A program made the position numbers and the translations under genes. A stretch of DNA of 47,620 nt from Chryseobacterium gleum (lineage in GTDB: Bacteria; Bacteroidota; Bacteroidia; Flavobacteriales_D; Crocinitomicaceae). The DNA lies in contig CAMDMY010000010.1 of NCBI GenBank assembly GCA_945902775.1, forward strand, positions 1 to 47,620, read 5' to 3'. The notes beneath the pieces are model-generated. The model saw only the letters and a program-made list of their open reading frames with translations, was not told where the DNA came from and made no database searches. Below, in pieces: positions 8,073 to 15,989 of this stretch (position 1 is its first letter; each line of letters opens with the position of its first letter).

Positions 8073-8903
8073 TTAAATAGGTAATGATTCTCCTTTGTAA
8101 ACCCCTAATACTTTTATAGATTCTACTAAGTGTGCTAATTTTGTAATTGTTTCGTCGAAAACTTTTTTATCTTCAAATTCTATATCCAAATGGAAAGCAT
8201 AAGAAGAAGGGTTTTTAGGAATTGGTACACTTTGTATTTTTGTCAAGTTTAAATTCTTCTCTTTCAAAACAACCAAAATATCACTCAATCCTCCCACATG
8301 ATTGTGCGTCTTCAATGTTACTGATCCTTTATTTGGATGTGTATCGAAATCAGCTCCTTTGCTTAAAATATAGAATCGTGTGAAATTTGGATTTTCATCA
8401 CCTACATTATCTTTAACAACTTCTAAACCGTATGTTTTTCCTACTGTTGGACCAGCAATAACAGCTAATTTATTTTCTTTATCTCCAGCCACTAATTTAG
8501 CAGATGTTGCGGTGTCTTTAAATTCAGAAACAACAACATTGTCTAGACTTGAAAGAAATAATTGAGATTGACCTAACGCCATGGGATGAGAAATAATTTC
8601 ACGAATATCTCCAAATTTTGTTCCTGGTTTTGCTAACAATTGTAACTCAATCGGTAGATAGGTTTCGCCTATAATATGAAGATTATGTGTGTCAATTAGC
8701 TGATAATTTAGAAGAATACTTCCTGCTACTTTATTCTCAATAGCAATTATTCCATAATCAACCTGATTTTTGGCTAATTTATCACACACTTCTTTGAATG
8801 AATTACATTCTACTGTAGTAACTTCTTCACCAAAGTACTTTTTCGCTGCTAAATCATGGAAAGAAGATACTGATCCTTGAATTGCAATTAAATGATTTCT
8901 CAT
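8073..8903 (-). CDS. pheA: Prephenate dehydratase
   Basis: 276 aa. Converts prephenate to phenylpyruvate, the committed step to phenylalanine. The PDT domain (about 1-180) shows IAIENKVAGSI and the catalytic TRF motif in NPNFTRFYIL. An ACT regulatory domain follows (about 190-270: VTLKTHNHVGGLSDIL, then LTKIQSVPIP), the usual Phe-binding allosteric site; its ESRP motif is changed to QSVP and GALV to GGLS, so feedback behaviour may differ from enterobacterial PheA. No chorismate mutase domain here; that activity is fused to the DAHP synthase next door. Preceded by a Phe-rich leader peptide and terminator. Confidence 0.95.
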   Translation of the reverse strand: MRNHLIAIQGSVSSFHDLAAKKYFGEEVTTVECNSFKEVCDKLAKNQVDYGIIAIENKVAGSILLNYQLIDTHNLHIIGETYLPIELQLLAKPGTKFGDIREIISHPMALGQSQLFLSSLDNVVVSEFKDTATSAKLVAGDKENKLAVIAGPTVGKTYGLEVVKDNVGDENPNFTRFYILSKGADFDTHPNKGSVTLKTHNHVGGLSDILVVLKEKNLNLTKIQSVPIPKNPSSYAFHLDIEFEDKKVFDETITKLAHLVESIKVLGVYKGESLPI

Positions 8904-8928
8904 AGTTTATTTTATTTAAAATTTAGAC

Positions 8929-8959
8929 AAAAAAAAAGACCTTCCAATTGGAAGGTCTT
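8929..8959 (-). terminator. Attenuator terminator upstream of pheA
   Basis: On the minus strand a perfect 24-nt palindrome (8959-8936, half AAGACCTTCCAA) is followed by nine consecutive T (8937-8929), 25 nt before the pheA ATG. Because it stands between the promoter/leader peptide and the structural gene, it fits an attenuator, not an end-of-operon terminator. Its CCTTCC left arm can also pair with GGAAGG at 8992-8987, the start of an alternative antiterminator. Confidence 0.9.
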
Positions 8960-8986
8960 AAAATTATTTATGGGTATAACAATTCT

Positions 8987-8992
8987 CCTTCC
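8987..8992 (-). promoter_or_regulatory. Antiterminator arm GGAAGG overlapping the leader stop codon
   Basis: The hexamer GGAAGG begins with the G of the leader's TAG stop and is complementary to CCTTCC (8945-8940), the left arm of the attenuator terminator; it copies the terminator's own right arm. A ribosome that finishes the leader would cover it and let the terminator form; a ribosome stalled at Phe codons would leave it free to pair. Confidence 0.7.
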
Positions 8993-9045
8993 TAGTCACA
9001 TTTGTGAAAGAAACTAAAAAAGAAGAAATTGAAATTCTGTGTCAT
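8992..9045 (-). CDS. pheL: Phenylalanine leader peptide of the pheA operon
   Basis: An 17-residue ORF (MTQNFNFFFFSFFHKCD, then TAG) lies between a predicted promoter and the pheA terminator. Seven of 17 residues are Phe, including a run of four and a pair, with both TTC and TTT codons used. This is the composition of classical Phe attenuator leaders (pheL, pheST leader), where low charged tRNA-Phe stalls the ribosome. The ATG is about 22 nt downstream of the expected transcription start and the stop codon overlaps the antiterminator arm. The symbol is given by functional analogy, not by homology to the enterobacterial peptide. Confidence 0.88.
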   Translation of the reverse strand: MTQNFNFFFFSFFHKCD

Positions 9046-9073
9046 TTTGTATTTAATTTGTTTTTAATTTGGT

Positions 9074-9081
9074 CAAATATA
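9074..9081 (-). promoter_or_regulatory. Predicted -7 box (TATATTTG) of the pheA operon
   Basis: Exact TAnnTTTG match on the minus strand in the 59 nt between the recQ stop and the leader-peptide ATG. Its position puts the transcript start about 20 nt before the leader ATG. Confidence 0.55.
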
Positions 9082-9104
9082 TAACTTTATTTTAATAAAA
9101 AAAA

Positions 9105-11282
9105 TTAATTTGCCATTTCACTCATAAATTTAATTCTCATCAGTCTTAATTCTTCTTCCGAATAATCACCGTCGAATTCATGATACGCAGTCGTTAAATC
9201 GTCTGATTCAGCTTCAGAAAAATAACCGTAAATTTCTTCCTGATTATCTGAATCTAAAATATCTTCAATGTAATAATTGATATTTACTCTAGTTCCAGAA
9301 GAAACTATTGCTTCAATTTCTTCAATTACTTCATCAATTGATTTCCCTAAAGCTCTACCAATGTCTTCTAAAGGTAATTTTCTATCAATATTTTGAATCA
9401 ACTGAACTTTCAATATCGACTTATTTACCAAAGATTTTACGATTAAATCATTCGGACGTTCAATTTCGTTATCAATTACATAATTATTTATCAAATCTAC
9501 AAATGGAGCGCCATATCTAGCTGCCTTACCATTTCCAACCCCTTGAATGTTAGTTAATTCCTCAATAGTGATCGGGTAATGAAAACACATATCCACTAAA
9601 GATGGTTCTTGAAAAATAACAAAAGGAGGAATATTATTTTGCTTCGATAATGATTTTCTTAAGTCTATAAGCATATTGTATAATACTTCATCAAATGCTC
9701 CACCACCACCTATGATAACAGGAGTTTCATCATCAATTGTGGAATAATCGTGCTCTTTAACAATCGTAAAAGAAACAGGATTTTTAATGAATTCATGGCC
9801 TTTTTCTGTTAATTTCATTACTCCATATGACTCAATATCTTTTGAAATATAACCATAAACCAAAGCTTGACGAATCAATGAGTTCCAGAAATTCTCATCT
9901 TTTTCTTTACCTATTCCAAATCGAGGAAGTTGGTCATGCTTATAACTCTTAATATCAGAAGTTAAATTTCCAACAAGGTAAGAACAATAGTGTTTGCATT
10001 TTTGTTGCTCTTGAAGATCAATTAGCGATTCAAGTAACATTTTCATGTATTCTTTTCCTTCACTCTTCTCTTTAGGATGTTTACAATTATCACATAATTC
10101 TTGGCAATTCTCCTCATTGAATTCCTCACCAAAATAATGTAAAATAAATTTACGTCTACAAACTGAAGTTTCAGCAAAAGAAACCATTTCATTCAATAAT
10201 TGCTTTCCAATTTCTTGTTCAGCAACAGGTTTTCCCTGTAAGAATTTCTCTAGTTTCTCAATATCCTTATAATTGTAAAAAACTAAACAATCTCCTTCAC
10301 CACCATCTCTTCCGGCTCTTCCGGTTTCTTGATAATAACTTTCTAATGATTTTGGAATATCATGATGAATTACAAATCGTACATCTGGTTTATCAATCCC
10401 CATTCCGAATGCAATAGTAGCGACAATTACAGAAGCGTCTTCCATTAAGAACATATCTTGATGTTTAGCTCTTGTAGAAGCATCTAAACCAGCATGATAT
10501 GGAAGAGCATTTATTCCATTCACTTGTAAAAGTTCTGAAATTTCTTCTACTTTCTTTCTACTTAAACAATAAATAATTCCACTTTTACCTGGCTTTGTTC
10601 GTATGTAACGGATGATTTCTTTTTCGACGTCTTTCTTAGGTCTAATTTCATAATACAAATTATCTCTATTAAACGAAGATTTAAAGACCTTTGCGTCTAG
10701 CATATTCAAATTCTTTTGAATATCATATTGTACTTTAGGAGTAGCTGTAGCTGTTAGAGCAATTACTGGAACATTAGAAATTTTCTCGAAAATCTCTCGC
10801 AGTCTTCGATATTCTGGCCTAAAATCATGCCCCCATTCTGAAATACAATGCGCTTCATCTATAGCGAAAAACGAAACATTTACTGAAGTCAAGAAAGCAA
10901 TGTTTTCAGCTTTTGTAAGAGATTCTGGTGCAACATACAGTAATTTTGTCAATCCTTCTTTCACATCATTTTTTACTTTCGTAATTTCAGTTTTAGTTAG
11001 TGAAGAATTTAAAAAATGAGCTATATTTTCATCATCGCTAACATTCCGTATTGCATCGACTTGGTTTTTCATTAAAGCGATAAGGGGTGAAACGATTACT
11101 GCTGTTCCTTCACGAAGCAACGCAGGTAATTGATAACACATAGATTTCCCACCACCTGTAGGCATTATGACGAAGGTGTTATTTCCATCTAAAACATTTG
11201 TAATGATTGCTTCCTGTGTCCCTTTGAAACTATCGAAACCAAAAAATTTACGTAATGCAACTTTTAAATCATACTGAGCCAT
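9105..11282 (-). CDS. recQ: ATP-dependent DNA helicase RecQ
   Basis: 725 aa. 3'-5' helicase of recombination and fork repair. Order of parts: helicase motif 0/I with MPTGGGKSMCYQLP (Walker A about 42-48), DEAH box in AIDEAHCISEWGHDFRPEYR (142-145), second RecA lobe with GIIYCLSRKKVEE and the QETGRAGRDG motif VI, a zinc-binding RQC region with Cys residues around CRRKFILHYFGE and CQELCDNCKHP, a winged helix (about 410-510), and an HRDC domain near 530-610. About 100 further residues form an acidic C-terminal tail, as in other long Bacteroidota RecQ proteins. Single gene, its stop 60 nt from the pheA leader on the same strand. Confidence 0.96.
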   Translation of the reverse strand: MAQYDLKVALRKFFGFDSFKGTQEAIITNVLDGNNTFVIMPTGGGKSMCYQLPALLREGTAVIVSPLIALMKNQVDAIRNVSDDENIAHFLNSSLTKTEITKVKNDVKEGLTKLLYVAPESLTKAENIAFLTSVNVSFFAIDEAHCISEWGHDFRPEYRRLREIFEKISNVPVIALTATATPKVQYDIQKNLNMLDAKVFKSSFNRDNLYYEIRPKKDVEKEIIRYIRTKPGKSGIIYCLSRKKVEEISELLQVNGINALPYHAGLDASTRAKHQDMFLMEDASVIVATIAFGMGIDKPDVRFVIHHDIPKSLESYYQETGRAGRDGGEGDCLVFYNYKDIEKLEKFLQGKPVAEQEIGKQLLNEMVSFAETSVCRRKFILHYFGEEFNEENCQELCDNCKHPKEKSEGKEYMKMLLESLIDLQEQQKCKHYCSYLVGNLTSDIKSYKHDQLPRFGIGKEKDENFWNSLIRQALVYGYISKDIESYGVMKLTEKGHEFIKNPVSFTIVKEHDYSTIDDETPVIIGGGGAFDEVLYNMLIDLRKSLSKQNNIPPFVIFQEPSLVDMCFHYPITIEELTNIQGVGNGKAARYGAPFVDLINNYVIDNEIERPNDLIVKSLVNKSILKVQLIQNIDRKLPLEDIGRALGKSIDEVIEEIEAIVSSGTRVNINYYIEDILDSDNQEEIYGYFSEAESDDLTTAYHEFDGDYSEEELRLMRIKFMSEMAN

Positions 11283-11621
11283 TCGTTTCTGTTTATTTGT
11301 GTTACCTCTCTAAGGTAAAAAAGGTGTTGTTTTACGAAAGTACAAAATTAATAGCTTTTTAACTAACAGATTTTCCGATTTTTTTTATGATTTTCGATAG
11401 GTTAAACAATTTACTAGATAGGTCTAATTATTAACACCATAAGATATATTCTTAACTTTTTTGTCAAATTTATTTTACGCCGTTTTAATTCGTAAAAGTT
11501 TAAAATTATAAAAAACACTTAATTATTTTAATCAAATTCATTCTTTGATAATTTAAGTTAAAAACTTCTGAAAAAATATCAATGAAAAGAAATAATCAAC
11601 TTCATAATTCATTCGAATCAT
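11283..11621. other. Divergent intergenic region between recQ and tatC
   Basis: About 340 nt of AT-rich DNA separating divergent recQ and tatC, so it should hold both promoters. The recQ leader contains a short inverted repeat, TTACCT (11302-11307) with AGGTAA (11313-11318), which could be an operator or a weak hairpin. An ORF opening at 11582 in another frame overlaps tatC and has no coding character. No RNA gene recognised. Confidence 0.4.
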
Positions 11622-11629
11622 TAACTTTG
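11622..11629 (+). promoter_or_regulatory. Predicted -7 box (TAACTTTG) of tatC
   Basis: Exact TAnnTTTG match ending 7 nt before the tatC ATG at 11637, so the transcript would start at or within a few nt of the start codon. No clear -33 TTTG at standard spacing. Confidence 0.5.
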
Positions 11630-11636
11630 CAATTCT

Positions 11637-12428
11637 ATGGAAGAACAAAAAAATATTTCCTTTTTGGATCATTTAGAGGAATTAAGGTGGCGATTGGTGC
11701 GATGTGCAATAGCGGTCCTTATTTTTTCAATAGCAATTTGGTGCTATCAGGAATGGATTATGGACAATCTATTTTTGTCAATGAGTAAATCCTCTTTTAT
11801 AACATACCAATTAATGTGCGAATATTTAGGAATGTGTACAGAGGATTTAAATATTAAAATGCAAAGCACTACCTTATCGGGTCAATTTTCTTATGCTTTG
11901 ATGATGAGCATAATGGGAGGTGTTGTTTTTGCATTTCCTTACATTTTTTATCAAATATGGGCCTTTGTTAAACCAGGACTTAAACAAAATGAAAAGTCAA
12001 TGGCTTCTGGTTTGGTTTTTTATGTAAGTATTCTTTTCTTTTTGGGGATTTTGTTCGGGTATTTTATTGTAACCCCTCTCTGCGTTCAATTCTTTGCCGT
12101 TTTTTCAATGAGTAAACAAATTGAAAATATTCCAACGATTAGTTCTTATATGGGACTTATTCTTTCTACCATTTTCTATACTGGATTGTTGTTTTTATTA
12201 CCCGTTGCTTCTTACCTATTGGCAAAACTTGGAATTATCACATCAGAATTTTTAAAGAAATACAGAAAACATGCTATTGTTGGAGTTTTGATTTTAGCTG
12301 CTGCTATTACACCACCTGATATTGTTAGTCAAATTGTTGTTTCGATTCCTATACTGTTACTATATGAAGTTGGTATTTTTGTTGTTTCAAGAGTAGAAAA
12401 AAACAAAAGAAAAAAAGGTGAATTTTAA
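11637..12428 (+). CDS. tatC: Twin-arginine translocase subunit TatC
   Basis: 263 aa inner-membrane protein that recognises twin-arginine signal peptides of folded exported proteins. Typical N-terminus FLDHLEELRWRLVRC with the conserved Glu of the signal-binding site, six predicted membrane helices, and AFPYIFYQIWAFVKPGL in the region of the conserved first-loop/TM3 motif; the C-terminal part has AAAITPPDIVSQIVVSIPILLLYEVGIF. tatA/tatB are not nearby, as is usual in Flavobacteriales. The start at 11637 is chosen because the family N-terminus begins here and a -7 box lies just upstream. The DUF5686 gene follows after 5 nt. Confidence 0.95.
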   Translation: MEEQKNISFLDHLEELRWRLVRCAIAVLIFSIAIWCYQEWIMDNLFLSMSKSSFITYQLMCEYLGMCTEDLNIKMQSTTLSGQFSYALMMSIMGGVVFAFPYIFYQIWAFVKPGLKQNEKSMASGLVFYVSILFFLGILFGYFIVTPLCVQFFAVFSMSKQIENIPTISSYMGLILSTIFYTGLLFLLPVASYLLAKLGIITSEFLKKYRKHAIVGVLILAAAITPPDIVSQIVVSIPILLLYEVGIFVVSRVEKNKRKKGEF

Positions 12429-12433
12429 TTACA

Positions 12434-14896
12434 ATGACTAAATTTTTAAGTTCGTTTATACTTCTTTTACTCCCTTTCCTTTTTTTAGGTCAGACTACTA
12501 AAGTGACTGGAAATGTCAAAGATGCGCTAACCGGTGAAAGTTTACCTTTTGTCAAGGTGCAGTTTTTAAATTCTAAAATAGGTTCAATTACAGATAGTCT
12601 AGGAAACTATACTATTGAAAGTTACTATGCAACAGATTCTCTACAATTTATATTTTTCGGATACCTCACGAATACATTGGAAGTTAAAAAGGATCAAGAA
12701 CAAGAAATTAACTGTAGACTTTCTATTCAAATCACTGAAACTGAAGAAGTTGTCATTAGGCCTCCAGATGAATTTCCTTCAACAAAATTACATAAACGAA
12801 TTATTGCTAATAAAGACATAAATAACAAAGAAAAGTTAAAGTCGTTTGAGTATGAATTATACAATAAAATTCAATTTGACATAAATAATTTAAGTGATAA
12901 ATTTACTGATAGAGGAATTCTTAAAAAGCTGGATTTAATAATGAATTACCTTGATTCGACAAAAGATGGCAATAGTTATCTTCCTGTAATTATAAGTGAA
13001 TCTATTTCAGAATATTACTTTAAAAATAACCCTAAACGAAAAAAAGAAATCATAACTGCTTCTCATATTACAGGAATCGAAAATATAAAGCTTGATCAAT
13101 TTGTTGGGGATATGTATTTAGACATGAATATATATGATAACTACATCAACATTTTTAATAAAGCATTTGTTAGTCCAATAGCCAATTTTTCAAGAACATT
13201 CTACAAATATTACCTCGAAGATTCTACTTTCATAGATTCAAGATGGTGTTATAAACTTCGTTTTACTCCCAAAAGGACGGGTGATCTAACTTTTGAAGGT
13301 GAAATGTGGATTACAGACACGACATATGCTATCAAAAAAATCAGTGGAAATATTTCTCCCGGTGCTAATATCAATTATATTAAAGATTTATATTTTATTC
13401 ACGAATTTAATCTCGTTGCTCCAGAAGTTTGGATGCTAACCAAAGAAGAAATGATTGCTGATATCAATATCACTGAAAATGGAAAAACTTTTGGCCTTTT
13501 TGGAAGAAAATATTCTTCAAGAAAAAACTTCAAAATAAATGAAGTTTATCCAACTGATTTTTACAAATCTGATAATACTGTTGAAATCCATCCTCAAGCC
13601 GGTAATCGAGATGAAGTTTACTGGAAAGATCATAGACATATTCCATTATCTATCCAAGAAAAAGGAATTGATGAAATGGTTGACTCTCTAAACAACTTAA
13701 CTGTTTTCAAATCAATAAAAAACATAACATTCTGTTTATCAACTGGTTACTACCCTGTCAATAAACTTGAAATAGGGAGTTTAAATAATCTTTTCAGTGT
13801 TAATCCTATTGAGCAATATCGTTTTGGGCTTGCAATTAGAACATCAAATAAATTCTCTAAAAAAATTGAATTTGGAGGTAAATTAGCTTATGGTGTTGGT
13901 GATGAGCGTTTTAAATACGGCGTCACATTTAGAGCAAATCTACCCTCTAAAAAAAGAAGTTTTCTAAATGCTTATTATAATTATGATATTCAACAAATAG
14001 GCCAATCCTTAAATGCATCAACAGTTGGTTCTACTTTCGGAACTTTATTTAGAACTGGACCTCTAGATAAATTAACATTTGTAAATAAAGCAGGTGTAAA
14101 TATTGAGAAGGATGTAAAAAAAGATTTAGTATTATTTGGCGGCTTTGAATGGAAAGAATACACAGCATTGGGATTGGCAAATTATGTAAAATATAATACT
14201 AAAACATTTGCCAATGATACAATAAACAAAATTTGCTCAAGTGAATTTACTGCCAGAATACGTTGGGCTAAGGACGAAGAATATATTAATGCAACATTTG
14301 ATAGAACATCCATTACGTCAAGATATCCCATTTTCATATTACAAGGTACATTTGGCGTAAAAAATTTACTAGGAGGAAATTATAATTATCAAAAAATTGA
14401 TTTTATAATGGATCATACTCGACAAGTTGGTGTATTAGGAAATATAAGTTACGGAATAAATGCTGGTTATGTTTTTGGATCTGCTGCTTATCCATTTTTA
14501 AAAATTCACGAAGGAAATCAATCTTATTGGTTAATGACAACTACTTTTAATAAATTAAATTATTTTGAATTTATTTCAGATAAATATGTTGGTGGATATG
14601 TTGAACAACATTTTGGTGGTTTAATTTTAAATAGAATTCCTGGTATTAAAAATTTAAAATGGAGACTTGTGGGTTCAGCGCGCGCTACTTATGGATCAAT
14701 ATCTTCAAAAAGTACTAGAGAAATAGCATTACCTACTTTTACTAAAACATTTGGGAACATACCTTATGCTGAAGCAACTGCGGGTATAGAAAATATTTTT
14801 AAATTAATACGCATAGATTTAGTTTGGAGATTAACTCATCTAGATCCAGGCGCAAAACCATTAGGCATTAGGGCTAGAATGACATTTAATTTTTAA
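12434..14896 (+). CDS. DUF5686 outer-membrane protein with carboxypeptidase-like regulatory domain
   Basis: 820 aa. A signal peptide (about 1-19, ending LFLGQ) is followed by a CarboxypepD_reg-like beta-sandwich (about 22-98: VTGNVKDALTGESLPFVKVQF, SITDSLGNYTI), as on TonB-dependent receptors, and then the long DUF5686 region predicted to end in an outer-membrane beta-barrel (alternating hydrophobic strands, last residues RARMTFNF with terminal Phe). No TonB plug domain is visible. Function is unknown; the family is widespread in Bacteroidota. A second, diverged member lies at 29824-32352. It sits 5 nt after tatC and 24 nt before lptB, so the three may be co-transcribed. Confidence 0.85.
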   Translation: MTKFLSSFILLLLPFLFLGQTTKVTGNVKDALTGESLPFVKVQFLNSKIGSITDSLGNYTIESYYATDSLQFIFFGYLTNTLEVKKDQEQEINCRLSIQITETEEVVIRPPDEFPSTKLHKRIIANKDINNKEKLKSFEYELYNKIQFDINNLSDKFTDRGILKKLDLIMNYLDSTKDGNSYLPVIISESISEYYFKNNPKRKKEIITASHITGIENIKLDQFVGDMYLDMNIYDNYINIFNKAFVSPIANFSRTFYKYYLEDSTFIDSRWCYKLRFTPKRTGDLTFEGEMWITDTTYAIKKISGNISPGANINYIKDLYFIHEFNLVAPEVWMLTKEEMIADINITENGKTFGLFGRKYSSRKNFKINEVYPTDFYKSDNTVEIHPQAGNRDEVYWKDHRHIPLSIQEKGIDEMVDSLNNLTVFKSIKNITFCLSTGYYPVNKLEIGSLNNLFSVNPIEQYRFGLAIRTSNKFSKKIEFGGKLAYGVGDERFKYGVTFRANLPSKKRSFLNAYYNYDIQQIGQSLNASTVGSTFGTLFRTGPLDKLTFVNKAGVNIEKDVKKDLVLFGGFEWKEYTALGLANYVKYNTKTFANDTINKICSSEFTARIRWAKDEEYINATFDRTSITSRYPIFILQGTFGVKNLLGGNYNYQKIDFIMDHTRQVGVLGNISYGINAGYVFGSAAYPFLKIHEGNQSYWLMTTTFNKLNYFEFISDKYVGGYVEQHFGGLILNRIPGIKNLKWRLVGSARATYGSISSKSTREIALPTFTKTFGNIPYAEATAGIENIFKLIRIDLVWRLTHLDPGAKPLGIRARMTFNF

Positions 14897-14920
14897 CTTT
14901 AACTTTTTTAGACTCAAAAA

Positions 14921-15649
14921 TTGAAACTACACACAAATTTAATTCAAAAATCATACAAAGGTAGAGCCGTTGTTAAGGGAGTAACTGTTGAGGTAAATCA
15001 AGGGGAAATAGTTGGTTTATTAGGTCCTAATGGAGCCGGTAAAACAACTTCATTTTATATGATTGTTGGACTAGTAAAACCTGATCAAGGATCCGTATTT
15101 CTTGATGATTTAGATATTACAAACTACCCAATGTATAAAAGAGCTCAATTAGGAGTTGGTTATTTACCTCAGGAAGTTTCCGTTTTTAGAAAATTAAGTG
15201 TTGAGGATAATATTTTAGCCATTCTTGAGATGACAAAATTAAATAAAGCCGAACGTTTAGAGAGACTAGAGCAACTTCTAGAAGAATTTAGTTTAAACCA
15301 TGTACGTAAAAATTTAGGTCATTCTCTGTCTGGAGGTGAAAAAAGAAGAACAGAAATTGCAAGAGCTTTAGCTACCAATCCTAAATTTGTTTTGTTAGAT
15401 GAACCTTTTGCAGGTGTAGATCCAATCGCAGTAGAAGATATTCAAAGTATAATTGCCGATTTAAGAAAAAAGAACATTGGTATCCTAATTACGGATCATA
15501 ATGTACAAGAAACTTTATCTATTACTGATAGAGCTTATTTATTATTTGAAGGAAATATTCTAAAAGCAGGAACGGCTGAAGAATTAGCTTCTGATGAACA
15601 AGTTAGAAAAGTATATTTAGGTCAGAATTTCGAGTTAAGAAGAAAATAG
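14921..15649 (+). CDS. lptB: LPS export ABC transporter ATP-binding protein
   Basis: 242 aa. ATPase that powers lipopolysaccharide extraction from the inner membrane with LptF/LptG. All ABC motifs present: Walker A GPNGAGKT (35-42), Q-loop YLPQEVSVF, signature [15 protein letters not shown], Walker [14 protein letters not shown] and H-loop [10 protein letters not shown]; the [12 protein letters not shown] and [12 protein letters not shown] segments are LptB-specific. The start is TTG: the frame has a TAG stop four codons upstream and no ATG in between, while the protein from TTG aligns with the usual LptB N-terminus ([11 protein letters not shown]). Followed by a strong hairpin shared with the convergent lipoprotein gene. 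Confidence 0.95.
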   Translation: MKLHTNLIQKSYKGRAVVKGVTVEVNQGEIVGLLGPNGAGKTTSFYMIVGLVKPDQGSVFLDDLDITNYPMYKRAQLGVGYLPQEVSVFRKLSVEDNILAILEMTKLNKAERLERLEQLLEEFSLNHVRKNLGHSLSGGEKRRTEIARALATNPKFVLLDEPFAGVDPIAVEDIQSIIADLRKKNIGILITDHNVQETLSITDRAYLLFEGNILKAGTAEELASDEQVRKVYLGQNFELRRK

Positions 15650-15656
15650 GTATAAA

Positions 15657-15690
15657 AAAAGGTCATCTTTCGATGACCTTTTATATTTTA
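15657..15690. terminator. Bidirectional terminator between lptB and the small lipoprotein gene
   Basis: Stem AAAAGGTCATC (15657-15667) with GATGACCTTTT (15672-15682) and a 4-nt TTTC loop. A-rich sequence on the left and T-rich on the right let it act for both convergent genes. Confidence 0.85.
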
Positions 15691-15703
15691 AAATGATAAT
15701 AAC

Positions 15704-15847
15704 TTATTTTGAAGCTACATCATTGTTTTCAATCGTATTTACACTTCCATAAGCATCGCAATGACCACCACCTTTAGATGAAGCACAAGCTGCAAAAACA
15801 ACGGATAAAACTACTGCGATAATTGATAAAGTTAAAATTCTTTTCAT
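15704..15847 (-). CDS. Small predicted lipoprotein (47 aa)
   Basis: ATG at 15847 opens a 47-residue frame with a lipoprotein signal: MKRILTL, a hydrophobic stretch (SIIAVVLSVVF) and lipobox FAAC, giving acylated Cys21. The mature part is only 27 residues: CASSKGGGHCDAYGSVN and a polar tail with a second Cys. Short lipoproteins of this design occur in Flavobacteriales, with unknown role. It faces lptB and shares the hairpin at 15657-15690 as terminator. Confidence rests on the exact lipobox and the terminator placement. Confidence 0.72.
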   Translation of the reverse strand: MKRILTLSIIAVVLSVVFAACASSKGGGHCDAYGSVNTIENNDVASK

Positions 15848-15989
15848 CGGTTCTAAATAAAAATTTAATGTAACGGTTTTTAATCTGTTATGTAAAATTA
15901 ATCTAAATATTGATAAAAAAATATTTTTTGTATTAATAAAATGAGAAATTAAAATAAAATAACTTAATTTACAAAACGTTAAATCGCTG

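Noticed and set aside
11582-11788. 68-aa ORF upstream of and overlapping tatC
   Set aside because: It overlaps the tatC start in another frame, has no recognisable features, and the tatC promoter box lies inside it.
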